From contig NZ_JACHHZ010000004.1 in the NCBI RefSeq assembly GCF_014202975.1, positions 62,001 to 126,000 on the forward strand: a stretch of DNA of 64,000 nt. Direction: 5' to 3'. Under the pieces are notes generated by a model, which saw only the letters and a list, made by a program, of their open reading frames with translations, did no database searches and had not been told where the DNA came from. Origin of the DNA: Povalibacter uvarum (lineage in GTDB: Bacteria; Pseudomonadota; Gammaproteobacteria; Steroidobacterales; Steroidobacteraceae). The stretch's first letter is position 1. Each line of letters opens with the position of its first letter. The translations under genes were made by a program, and so were the position numbers. This document shows, piece after piece, positions 1 to 7,059 of the stretch.

Positions 1-1388
1 GGTTCGATCACAAGACCATAGCGTTTTGCGAGCGCGCCGATCAGTCCGCCGCTTTCAGCCTGCGTGGCTGTCGGCATCAGCGGCACTTTTACGTCCACGC
101 GGCCGGGGCGCTTGAGATCGACTTCGATCAGGTCGGGGCGTGACGACGCGAGAATCCAGAGCACGCGACCGCGATTGGCGGTGTCGGCCATCTCCTGCGC
201 GATCATCGAATACAGGCGTCCCGAAAGACCGCTGTCCCCGCTGCCGGATTCGCGCCGGCCGAGCGTCTGGTCGGCTTCATCGATGAACACCATGCAGCGG
301 CCGAGCGCGCGCACGAGCCGGAAGATCTTCTCGAGATTGCCTTCGCTCGAGCCGACCCATCGGTCACGGAAATTCTTGAGCTTTACCACCGGCACGCCGG
401 CTTCGCCCGCGAGGCATTCGACGAGGAACGTCTTGCCGGTGCCGACCGGACCGCAGAGCAGGTAACCCATCGGCAGTGCCTTCAGATCGCCTGCCTGCCA
501 CAACGCGATGTCCTGTCGCAGCCAGTGCTTGAGCGCGTCCTGGCCGTGATAGTCGTCGAGCGTGCGCTTCGATTCGATGAACTCGACGAGCCCGCCGGAA
601 TCGCGCTCGACGAGATCCTTCTTGATCCGGGTGAGATCCTGCGGACCGAGAACCTGCTTCGAATGCGCACGCACCTTGATCAGGCTCTCGAGCGCCGACA
701 CAGTCACGCCCGCAAGCGCTGCTGCAAGCTGGTTCAGATTCGTGTTCGACGCGAAGGCTGCGGCGTTCTGCGTCTGCAGGATTCCCAATGCGCGTTCCAG
801 CGCCGATGCATCCGGCAGCGGCACGCGAATGCGGGCGGTGTGCGCGTCGAACGCAATCTGCGGCTCGACGTCGTTGAGATTGTCGGCAATCAGAATGCTG
901 GTGAAGGGCAGGTCGGCGAAAGGCGGTTCGCTGGCCCACTCGCGCAGCAGGCTCGTCAGGCTGCCGTGTTCATACCCGTTGCCGTCGGCCGGCGCGATCT
1001 GATCGATGCCACGCAGGATGACCGCGACGTTCTCTTTCGACTCGCGGCCCAGCACGCGCAGGTTGCCGAGATAGCGAAGGTACTTGCTGATGTACTGCAC
1101 CGCTTCGAGCGGCTCGCGCGGCGTGCGCTTCAGATCGGCACCCGCCCATTTCTCGACGAGCTCGCCGCCGCGTTCGATCGTCAGCCCGTTGCCCATGTCG
1201 TACGACAGAACGATCTGGAAGCCCGCGAGCAACTCGTTCTCGAGATAGCCTGCGAGATTGACGAGCCGCGCGCCGACCGCGATGCGGTCGTGAACGTTGC
1301 CGTAGAGAATGAACTGGCCGTGCGCTCCGCTTTCGTACGCGAGCGCCAGTTCATTCGCCCAGGCAGGTGATCCTTGGGGTGCAGGCAT
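1..1388 (-). CDS. AAA+ family ATPase (C-terminus cut by window edge)
   Basis: The open frame begins at an ATG at 1388 and runs off the left edge, giving 462 residues. The C-terminal half is a canonical AAA+ module. It has Walker A GPVGTGKTF at about residues 313-321, Walker B MVFIDEAD at about 366-373, and an SSRPDLIEVDLKRPGRVD second-region-of-homology/arginine-finger stretch near 415-432, which together resemble FtsH/Cdc48-type ATPases. The first 250 residues keep AAA-like hydrophobic strands (FILYGNVHD, VAVILRGID, SILIADNLND) without a P-loop. That suggests a degenerate first ATPase domain, as in Ycf46-like proteins (inference). The next gene upstream on the same strand is a PspA-family protein, so a role in membrane-stress remodelling is plausible. 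The substrate is unknown. Confidence 0.85.
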   Translation of the reverse strand, partial: MPAPQGSPAWANELALAYESGAHGQFILYGNVHDRIAVGARLVNLAGYLENELLAGFQIVLSYDMGNGLTIERGGELVEKWAGADLKRTPREPLEAVQYISKYLRYLGNLRVLGRESKENVAVILRGIDQIAPADGNGYEHGSLTSLLREWASEPPFADLPFTSILIADNLNDVEPQIAFDAHTARIRVPLPDASALERALGILQTQNAAAFASNTNLNQLAAALAGVTVSALESLIKVRAHSKQVLGPQDLTRIKKDLVERDSGGLVEFIESKRTLDDYHGQDALKHWLRQDIALWQAGDLKALPMGYLLCGPVGTGKTFLVECLAGEAGVPVVKLKNFRDRWVGSSEGNLEKIFRLVRALGRCMVFIDEADQTLGRRESGSGDSGLSGRLYSMIAQEMADTANRGRVLWILASSRPDLIEVDLKRPGRVDVKVPLMPTATQAESGGLIGALAKRYGLVIE

Positions 1389-1411
1389 CGGCTCTCACGA
1401 GAAGGCAGGAA

Positions 1412-1505
1412 TTTCCACGGGGGACACGGGGATCACTGGGTAGATCAGATCAATCGAATCTGCTTCTCGGTCCCGCCCCGTGCGCCCCGTGTTCCCCGTG
1501 GAGAT
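1412..1505. repeat. Intergenic inverted repeat, CCCCGTGG family, copy 1
   Basis: The left arm at 1415-1431 (CCACGGGGGACACGGGG) and right arm at 1485-1501 (CCCCGTGTTCCCCGTGG) are complementary with one mismatch over 17 bp, enclosing about 53 bp. It fills the junction between the AAA ATPase start and the PspA gene end, both on the minus strand. The same words recur at 25962-26099 and 33226-33316, with a remnant near 62173. Confidence 0.8.
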
Positions 1506-1516
1506 CTTGCTCTTCC

Positions 1517-2257
1517 TCATCCGCTCTGGCTCTCGCTGCCCATCGTGCGGGGCGCGGCAGGGGCGGCGGCTTCGCCGGGCAGGGAGATACCTTCACGCGC
1601 GGCGAAGTCGGCCAGCGCCTGGTCCGCGAGGGCGGCCATTTCGCCCTCCTTGAGGTCGACCTGGGTCATGTCGATCGAGTCGCGGGCGATGCGCGAGCGG
1701 CCGGCGGCCTTGGTGCGTTCCTCTTCCACCATTTCGTGCAGGCGATTGAGCGTGTCGCCGGCGCCGCCGATGCTCGAGATCATGCCCGAGGCCATTTCGT
1801 GGATTTCGGCCATGGCCTGGTTCATGCGCATGTCGTTGATCGCGCCCTTGAGGCTTTCGATCTTGGCGCGCGCGGTCTGGACCGCGACATCGCGAGCCTT
1901 CACGAGGTTCTTGTAGGTCGCTTCAGCCTGTTCGAGCTGCTTGCGGTTCTCTTCGAGCTGCTGCTCGATGGTCTGGAGGCGCAGCGCGTACTGGCCGGCG
2001 GCGGATTTGTTACCGGCGCGGAGGTGCGCAGCCGTCTTGGCGCGCAGGTCCTTCTGCTCTGCTTCGAGCTTGCGGACCTGGCCCATGATGCGTTCGCACA
2101 GGCCGGCGTGGGTCGCGAGACCCTGGTTGAAGTTGGCGATCTGCTTGCGGAGGTTCTCCTGCTCCAGCTCCAGCAGCGCTTCGGGATTGCGCTTCTCGAT
2201 CCCGGTAATGAACAGCGAGAAAAATCCTCTGATGAGATTCGCCACTCTGCTGAACAT
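1517..2257 (-). CDS. pspA: PspA/IM30 family membrane-stress protein
   Basis: The product is 246 residues. The start is the ATG at 2257, preceded by GGAGGATGC, rather than the longer in-frame opening. The N-terminus (MFSRVANLIRGFF) is an amphipathic membrane-binding helix. It is followed by a long, charged, almost uninterrupted coiled coil at about residues 25-190, the hallmark of PspA/Vipp1 proteins, which assemble into ESCRT-III-like rings or rods on damaged inner membrane. The C-terminus is an Ala/Pro-rich tail. The neighbouring AAA+ ATPase differs from the classical sigma-54 activator PspF: no sigma-54 interaction motif (GAFTGA) is visible in it. No pspB or pspC lies in the window. The family call is solid; the stress signal is unknown. 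Confidence 0.88.
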   Translation of the reverse strand: MFSRVANLIRGFFSLFITGIEKRNPEALLELEQENLRKQIANFNQGLATHAGLCERIMGQVRKLEAEQKDLRAKTAAHLRAGNKSAAGQYALRLQTIEQQLEENRKQLEQAEATYKNLVKARDVAVQTARAKIESLKGAINDMRMNQAMAEIHEMASGMISSIGGAGDTLNRLHEMVEEERTKAAGRSRIARDSIDMTQVDLKEGEMAALADQALADFAAREGISLPGEAAAPAAPRTMGSESQSG

Positions 2258-2467
2258 GCATCCTCCGCCAACGTAAGTGCCGGCCAACGGTCCGATTGTG
2301 GGCGCAGAGCGTAGCGAAAATCGCCGGTGACTCATAGCAATGCGGCGCGAGGCGCGGCATGTCACCGGTGAGCGGGGGAGGGAGACCGGCCAATTCGCTG
2401 CCCAGTTCACGGCACCGGTTCGACCGGCTGCCAGGAGCGGCTAAGTGGCGGCTGGTACACTGCCCCC

Positions 2468-3349
2468 ATGCCCCGCACCAGACCCGCATCCCCCCAGCAT
2501 CTGCGCGACGTCCTCGATCTCGAGCAGCTCGATACCAACCTGTTCCGCAGCCGCGTCAACCAGGAAAACATGAATGGCTCGCTGTTCGGCGGCCAGATCC
2601 TGGGGCAGGGGCTGAGAGCCGCCGCCCTGACGGTGGAGGGCGCGAGGCAGCCGCACTCACTTCACGGATACTTCCTGCTGGCTGGCGCCAGCGATACCCC
2701 GGTCATCTACGACGTGGAGCTAACGCGCGACGGCGGCAGCTTTTCGACCCGCCGTGTCGTGGCGCGCCAGCGCGCGAAGACGATCTTTCACATGGAGTTG
2801 TCGTTCCATCGCGAGGAATCCGGCTTCGAGCACTACGGTGCGCTCGATATCGACGTGCCGGACCCGGAGCAGCTCACGAGCACCGAGGAACTCGCTCGCA
2901 AGTACTCGGCGCTGTTGCCGAAGGACTCACCGCCGCTCGAGAGCTGGCCATCGATCATCGAATTCAGGCCGGTGAATCCCGACGATCTCTTCATGCGCAA
3001 GGCGCGCGTGGCGCGGGGTCTCTACTGGATCCGTTCGTCCTCGAAGCTCCCGGACGATCCACTCACTCAGCTCGCCGGCCTCGCATATCTCTCCGACTAC
3101 TTTCTGCTGACCACGACGCTGCTCAATCACCCCGAGTCGATGGGCACGCGCGTGATGATGGCGAGCCTCGATCATGCGATGTGGTTCCACCGTCCGTGCC
3201 GCGCGGACGAATGGCTGCTCGTCGATTCGACCAGTCCGTTCATGGGCGGCGCGCGAGGCTTCGCGAATGGCCATGTGTATGACGTGAATCGCCGGTTGGT
3301 GGCGTCAGTCGCGCAAGAGGGTTTGGTGAGGCCGATGAAGGCCGGTTGA
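2468..3349 (+). CDS. tesB: Acyl-CoA thioesterase II
   Basis: The product is 293 residues with a double hotdog fold, close to the usual TesB length. It hydrolyses acyl-CoA to free acid and CoA in the cytoplasm. Motifs include GSLFGGQILGQ near residues 37-47, the second-hotdog core LAYLSDYFLL with the catalytic Asp at about 210, SLDHAMWFHRP near 233-243, and the terminal VASVAQEGLVR with the conserved Gln at about 283. By alignment from memory, the position of E. coli Thr228 appears to be Ser here (Ser233), which could still serve. It stands alone on the plus strand and converges on the pseudouridine synthase gene with only 13 bp between the stops. Confidence 0.93.
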   Translation: MPRTRPASPQHLRDVLDLEQLDTNLFRSRVNQENMNGSLFGGQILGQGLRAAALTVEGARQPHSLHGYFLLAGASDTPVIYDVELTRDGGSFSTRRVVARQRAKTIFHMELSFHREESGFEHYGALDIDVPDPEQLTSTEELARKYSALLPKDSPPLESWPSIIEFRPVNPDDLFMRKARVARGLYWIRSSSKLPDDPLTQLAGLAYLSDYFLLTTTLLNHPESMGTRVMMASLDHAMWFHRPCRADEWLLVDSTSPFMGGARGFANGHVYDVNRRLVASVAQEGLVRPMKAG

Positions 3350-3362
3350 GAGTTGGCGGTCG

Positions 3363-4208
3363 TCACCCTTCGCCCAGCACCGCCGACCTCAATCTCTCGA
3401 TATCCTTCTTCCCGAGCAGCTTGAACTGCCCGGGTTTCAGTTCACCCGCCTTCAGCGGGCCAATCGCCACTCGCTCCAGTTCGCGTACCTTGAGGCCGAC
3501 TCGCGCCAGCATCCGACGGATTTCGCGGTTCTGGCCTTCGCGCAGCGTCACGCTGAGCAGCGTGCGATTGCCGCGGCTGCGATCGACGAAACGCTTCAGG
3601 ATGCGCACCGATTCCATCGATGCCTTCTTCGAAGTCTTCGTTCCATCCGAGCCCGGTGTGACCAGGTACATGCCGCGCTTGAGCGCCTGTAGTTGCTCGT
3701 CCGAAGCGAGACCGGAACAGACGACGCGATACTCCTTTGCGACACCGAACTTCGGATGCGTGAGCTGGAACGCGAGATCGCCGTCGTTCGTGAGCAGCAG
3801 CAGTCCGGTCGAATCGCCGTCGAGACGTCCCACCGGGTAGAGGCGCTCATCCTTGCGCATCGCGGGCGGGAGCAGGTCGAGGACGTTGCGGCGGCCTTCG
3901 GGATCGCGTGTCGTCGTGATCACGCCCTTGGGTTTGTTCACGAGTACATAAGTATGAGCGCGTGAAGTCTTCGCGGTGTCGGCGGCGCCGCTCGTCGCGC
4001 TCTGCGGCAGCTCGATCACTTCGCCATCGAGATCGACGACGTCGTGGGCCGGATCGACGAAGCAGGGCAGCGTCGTCACGACTTTGCCATTCACGCGCAC
4101 GCGACCGCCGGTGATCATGTCTTCGCAATCGCGACGTGCGCCGATGCCGGCTTCGGCCATCGCTTTCTGGAGGCGAACGCCTGACTGAGGGGAGGAAGTC
4201 CGGGTCAT
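3363..4208 (-). CDS. rluB: rRNA large-subunit pseudouridine synthase, RsuA/RluB family
   Basis: An N-terminal S4 RNA-binding domain (VRLQKAMAEAGIGARRDCEDMI...GRVRVNGK) is followed by the RsuA-type catalytic domain. The signature PVGRLDGDSTGLLLLTNDGDLA contains the catalytic Asp, and the ending EGQNREIRRMLARVGLKVREL is the usual second motif. About 281 residues from the ATG at 4208; a GTG at 4247 would add 13 residues, but neither start has a convincing ribosome site. RluB isomerises U2605 of 23S rRNA in E. coli. RluB versus RluE/RluF cannot be settled from motifs alone, but the length and the S4 domain favour RluB. There is a lysine-rich insert (TKTSKKASMES) in the catalytic domain. Confidence 0.85.
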   Translation of the reverse strand: MTRTSSPQSGVRLQKAMAEAGIGARRDCEDMITGGRVRVNGKVVTTLPCFVDPAHDVVDLDGEVIELPQSATSGAADTAKTSRAHTYVLVNKPKGVITTTRDPEGRRNVLDLLPPAMRKDERLYPVGRLDGDSTGLLLLTNDGDLAFQLTHPKFGVAKEYRVVCSGLASDEQLQALKRGMYLVTPGSDGTKTSKKASMESVRILKRFVDRSRGNRTLLSVTLREGQNREIRRMLARVGLKVRELERVAIGPLKAGELKPGQFKLLGKKDIERLRSAVLGEG

Positions 4209-4282
4209 TGGGATAGCGGCACGCGAGCGGCAAAGAAACTGCCGCACGTTTACACGACCACACGCCCGTCCGTCTACACGGG

Positions 4283-6085
4283 CTATGCGTTCGCCTTGGC
4301 TGGAGCGGCAGCGGCCCTCTGCGCAGCACCCGCGGCCCGCGCAAATTCGTGATTGAGCAGCGCGCGAAGGCGAACCGCTTTGAGCGGCTTGTGCATGATC
4401 GTGAGCCCAGCGGCGCTGACTTTGCGCAGTTGTTCGGGTGCCGTGTCGCCTGAGATCAGCACGGCTGGAATCGATTCGCCGAGTTGCGCGCGCAGCGCCT
4501 TGATGGCTTCGATTCCCGTGTCTTCGCCGCGCAGGCGCAAGTCCGCGAGGATGAAATCGGGGACGCGATCGCCGAGGGTGGTCAGCGCTTCGGGTGCGTC
4601 CATTGCTGTCACGCAGCCGCAGCCCCAGCTCTCGAGCAGGCTCTGCATGCCGAGTCGCACCGACGCTTCATCGTCGATGACCAGGATCAGCTTGCCGCGC
4701 AGGAGGTTGGGCACTTTCTGCTCGATCGTGGCTGAGACCGACTGCGGACGCTCGGGATCGGCCACCGGCACTTCGATGGAGAAGCGCGAGCCGCGACCGG
4801 GAATGGAGCGCAGCGTGAGCGGATGTTCGAGCAGGTTCGAGATGCGGCGGACGGTTGCGAGACCCAATCCCAGGCCGCGGGTGCGATCGCGCTCGGGATT
4901 GTTGAGCTGGTAGAACTCTTCGAAGATGCGTTCGTGTTGTTCCGCCGGAATACCCATGCCGGTGTCCCATACCTCGAACACGAGCTTCTTGCCGCGTTTG
5001 CGGCAGCCGACGAGCACGCCACCTTCGGTGGTGTAGCGCAGCGCGTTGGATACGAGGTTCGAGAGCATGCGGAAGAGCAGCGTCGAATCGGTATTCATGA
5101 CAGCGTCCGATCGACGCAAGCGCAGGGTCAATCCCTTCTCCTGCGCGGGCACGAGGAAGGTGCTGCGCAGGCGATCGAAGACGGCATTGACCGGCACGGC
5201 TTGTCGCTTCACTTCGACCTGGCCGGCATCGAGTCGCGAAATATCGAGAAGGTTGTCGAAGAGCTGTTCGAGTGATTCCGTGCACAGCAGGATCTGATCG
5301 ACGAGCTTGATGCCTGCGCGGCCTTCCGAGCCGTTGCGCAGCGCTGTCGCGAAGAGGCCGAGCGAGTGCAGCGGCTGACGCAGGTCGTGATTCGCGGCGG
5401 CGAAGAATCGGGATTTGGAACGACTCGCCTCTTCGGCGCGCACACGGGCTTGCTCCGCCAGTGCGTTCTGCCGCTTCAGCTCATCGACGAGCTCTTCGTT
5501 TTCGCAACGCAAGCGGATCTGCGCAGCGACCGCGCGCGCCTGTCGTTCGACGAACAGGAGCACATATCCCAGAACAGCGATCCAGAGCACACCGAGCGCC
5601 GCATTGCCGTAGCCGCCTTCGAAGACGTAGCGGACGGCCAGCAGTCCGAATACCGGCACTGCGAATGAATGCAGGGCGGGCGGGAAGTACGCGTGAGTCA
5701 TGATGCTGATCGTCGTGCGGCTCGCGAGGCACGCCGAGATCAGCGCGAGCGTCAGTGATTGTGAATGCCCGACGAGGACGAAAGCCGCGGAGCCCCATAC
5801 GAATCCGCCGATGAACGCGACGTTGGCGAGGCGCATGCCCCAGGTTCGCGGTTCCGTCTGCGCGTTGGCTGCGCGGCGGTACGCGAATGCGAGCCACTGA
5901 CCCGCTGCCTGCACGAGCACGACACCGACACACCACCCGAAGATATTGAGCCCGGGCACTTGCGGCCAGGCGATGATGACCATGAGAGCCGCCATGAGGA
6001 TGGCGGAAGTGGAAACCGCGGAGGCATTGCCATACAGCATCGCGACGCGTTGCTGTTCAACGCGTCGCAGGAGTGCCGCGTCCAT
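4283..6085 (-). CDS. Hybrid sensor histidine kinase / response regulator
   Basis: The product is 600 residues. About five or six hydrophobic segments (roughly residues 20-180) form a membrane sensor without a large periplasmic loop. A coiled coil leads to the HisKA box (FFAAANHDLRQPLHSL, phospho-acceptor His233). The HATPase domain shows an N box NLVSNALRYT, DTGMGIP and GLGLGLATV. A receiver domain fused at the C-terminus (IDDEASVRLG, acceptor Asp515 in FILADLRL, Lys in MHKPLK) receives or buffers the phosphoryl group. The LuxR-type regulator immediately upstream, 33 bp away on the same strand, is the likely output partner. The signal is unknown. The membrane-plus-HDLRQPL architecture resembles kinases that pair with NarL/FixJ regulators in other proteobacteria. 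Confidence 0.92.
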   Translation of the reverse strand: MDAALLRRVEQQRVAMLYGNASAVSTSAILMAALMVIIAWPQVPGLNIFGWCVGVVLVQAAGQWLAFAYRRAANAQTEPRTWGMRLANVAFIGGFVWGSAAFVLVGHSQSLTLALISACLASRTTISIMTHAYFPPALHSFAVPVFGLLAVRYVFEGGYGNAALGVLWIAVLGYVLLFVERQARAVAAQIRLRCENEELVDELKRQNALAEQARVRAEEASRSKSRFFAAANHDLRQPLHSLGLFATALRNGSEGRAGIKLVDQILLCTESLEQLFDNLLDISRLDAGQVEVKRQAVPVNAVFDRLRSTFLVPAQEKGLTLRLRRSDAVMNTDSTLLFRMLSNLVSNALRYTTEGGVLVGCRKRGKKLVFEVWDTGMGIPAEQHERIFEEFYQLNNPERDRTRGLGLGLATVRRISNLLEHPLTLRSIPGRGSRFSIEVPVADPERPQSVSATIEQKVPNLLRGKLILVIDDEASVRLGMQSLLESWGCGCVTAMDAPEALTTLGDRVPDFILADLRLRGEDTGIEAIKALRAQLGESIPAVLISGDTAPEQLRKVSAAGLTIMHKPLKAVRLRALLNHEFARAAGAAQRAAAAPAKANA

Positions 6086-6118
6086 GTTCGACGTTTGGGT
6101 TCGACGTTGGCGGCGGGA

Positions 6119-6754
6119 TCAGCGAATGGCAGCGTACGTGCTGTTCGCCGGCAGGAAGCCGCGACGCTGGGCCGCGAGTACCGCCTGCGTCCGATTGCGC
6201 ACGTTCAGCGCCTCGAAGACGGCGCTGACGTGAGCTTTCACAGTGCGCTCGGCGACGTCGAGCGCCCGGGCGATTTCCTTGTTGCTGCAACCGCGACCGA
6301 GCATCGAGATGACCTCAAGCTGGCGCAGCGTGAGCGAACCACCTTCCGTCGGTGCCGCTGGCGCCTGATTCGTTTCCGGTACGAACACTTCACCACCGAG
6401 GACGCGCTCGATCGCGCGAACCATTTCGTCGGCTGTGAAGGATTTGGGGATGAAGCCCGACGCGCCGGCTGCAACGGCTCGCGAAGCGATGCCGTCGTGC
6501 TCGTCGCCGGAGATCAGGATGCAGGCAGTCGTCGGGAATTTCTCGCCGATGACCTTGAGCGCGTTGAAGCCGTCATCGCCGCGCAGGTGAACGTCGAGGA
6601 GCACGAGTCCGACGTCGCCATCCCGCTGCAGGATCTGCATTGCTTCCTGGACCGACGAAACACTCAAGACCCCCGCATCGAGTGCGCTCTGTTCCAGCAC
6701 GCTGTGGAAGCCGGCGCGAAAGAGCGGATGGTCATCGACGATCAGGATTTTCAT
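6119..6754 (-). CDS. NarL/FixJ (LuxR-HTH) family response regulator
   Basis: The product is 211 residues. The receiver domain begins MKILIVDDHPLFRAGF, with acceptor Asp54 in VLLDVHLRG, a Ser/Thr switch in ILISGDE and Lys in FIPKSF. A linker leads to a LuxR-type helix-turn-helix at about residues 140-205 (LTLRQLEVISMLGRGCSNKEIARALDVAERTVKAHVSAV). It is a DNA-binding transcriptional output protein. It probably forms one transcription unit with the hybrid kinase that follows (33 bp gap). The next gene upstream is 305 bp away, so its promoter should lie in that gap; two short palindromes at 6873-6898 are candidate autoregulatory sites. Confidence 0.92.
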   Translation of the reverse strand: MKILIVDDHPLFRAGFHSVLEQSALDAGVLSVSSVQEAMQILQRDGDVGLVLLDVHLRGDDGFNALKVIGEKFPTTACILISGDEHDGIASRAVAAGASGFIPKSFTADEMVRAIERVLGGEVFVPETNQAPAAPTEGGSLTLRQLEVISMLGRGCSNKEIARALDVAERTVKAHVSAVFEALNVRNRTQAVLAAQRRGFLPANSTYAAIR

Positions 6755-6872
6755 GATGGCTGCCCCACGGCTCGGTTGCCTCGTCGTCCTGCCAGATACA
6801 TTGAGCAGACGCGTCCGTCGTCTGCATGGCCGGTTCTAGCCTAAGCGTGTTCTTGCGGTCCATCGTACGTCC

Positions 6873-6898
6873 GGGCTAGCCCGCAGGGCAATTGCCCT
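6873..6898. repeat. Pair of adjacent perfect palindromes
   Basis: GGGCTAGCCC (6873-6882) and AGGGCAATTGCCCT (6885-6898) are perfect palindromes separated by two bases; the second is followed by TTTT on the plus strand. They lie about 120-145 bp upstream of the response-regulator start. They could be a regulator-binding site or a short terminator-like hairpin for plus-strand transcription. The sequence alone does not decide. Confidence 0.5.
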
Positions 6899-6904
6899 TT
6901 TGTG

Positions 6905-7048
6905 CAGCGCGGAATCGTTCGCGGTTTGTACGGAAATTGCTGCCCATAGTGCCAATTGTTCGTGAGGGAATCGATCGGGAAGATGACACCGTAGATCGAT
7001 CCCCCGTGAGAGTTACGCCGGCCACCCAGAAGGCGCCGGCGTTTTTTT
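6905..7048 (+). ncRNA. Candidate small RNA ending in an intrinsic terminator
   Basis: The 305 bp gap between two minus-strand genes holds a strong plus-strand terminator (7015-7048) although no plus-strand protein gene precedes it. Just upstream is a second stem: GGGAATCGATC (6966-6976) pairs with GATCGATCCCC (6994-7004) with one bulge. The interval contains four GGA motifs (CGGAATC, CGGAAAT, GGGAATC, GGGAAGA), the motif bound by CsrA/RsmA-type proteins. No clear promoter or GacA-type activator box was found, and the 5' end is arbitrary. This is an inference from RNA structure only. Confidence 0.35.
7015..7048 (+). terminator. Intrinsic terminator, plus-strand orientation
   Basis: ACGCCGGC (7015-7022) pairs perfectly with GCCGGCGT (7035-7042) around a 12-nt loop, and the stem runs into seven T residues (7042-7048). 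On the minus strand the A-run precedes the stem, so it is not a good terminator for the kinase gene ending at 7060. The orientation implies plus-strand transcription coming from the gap. Confidence 0.7.
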
Positions 7049-7059
7049 GCCCGCGCCGG

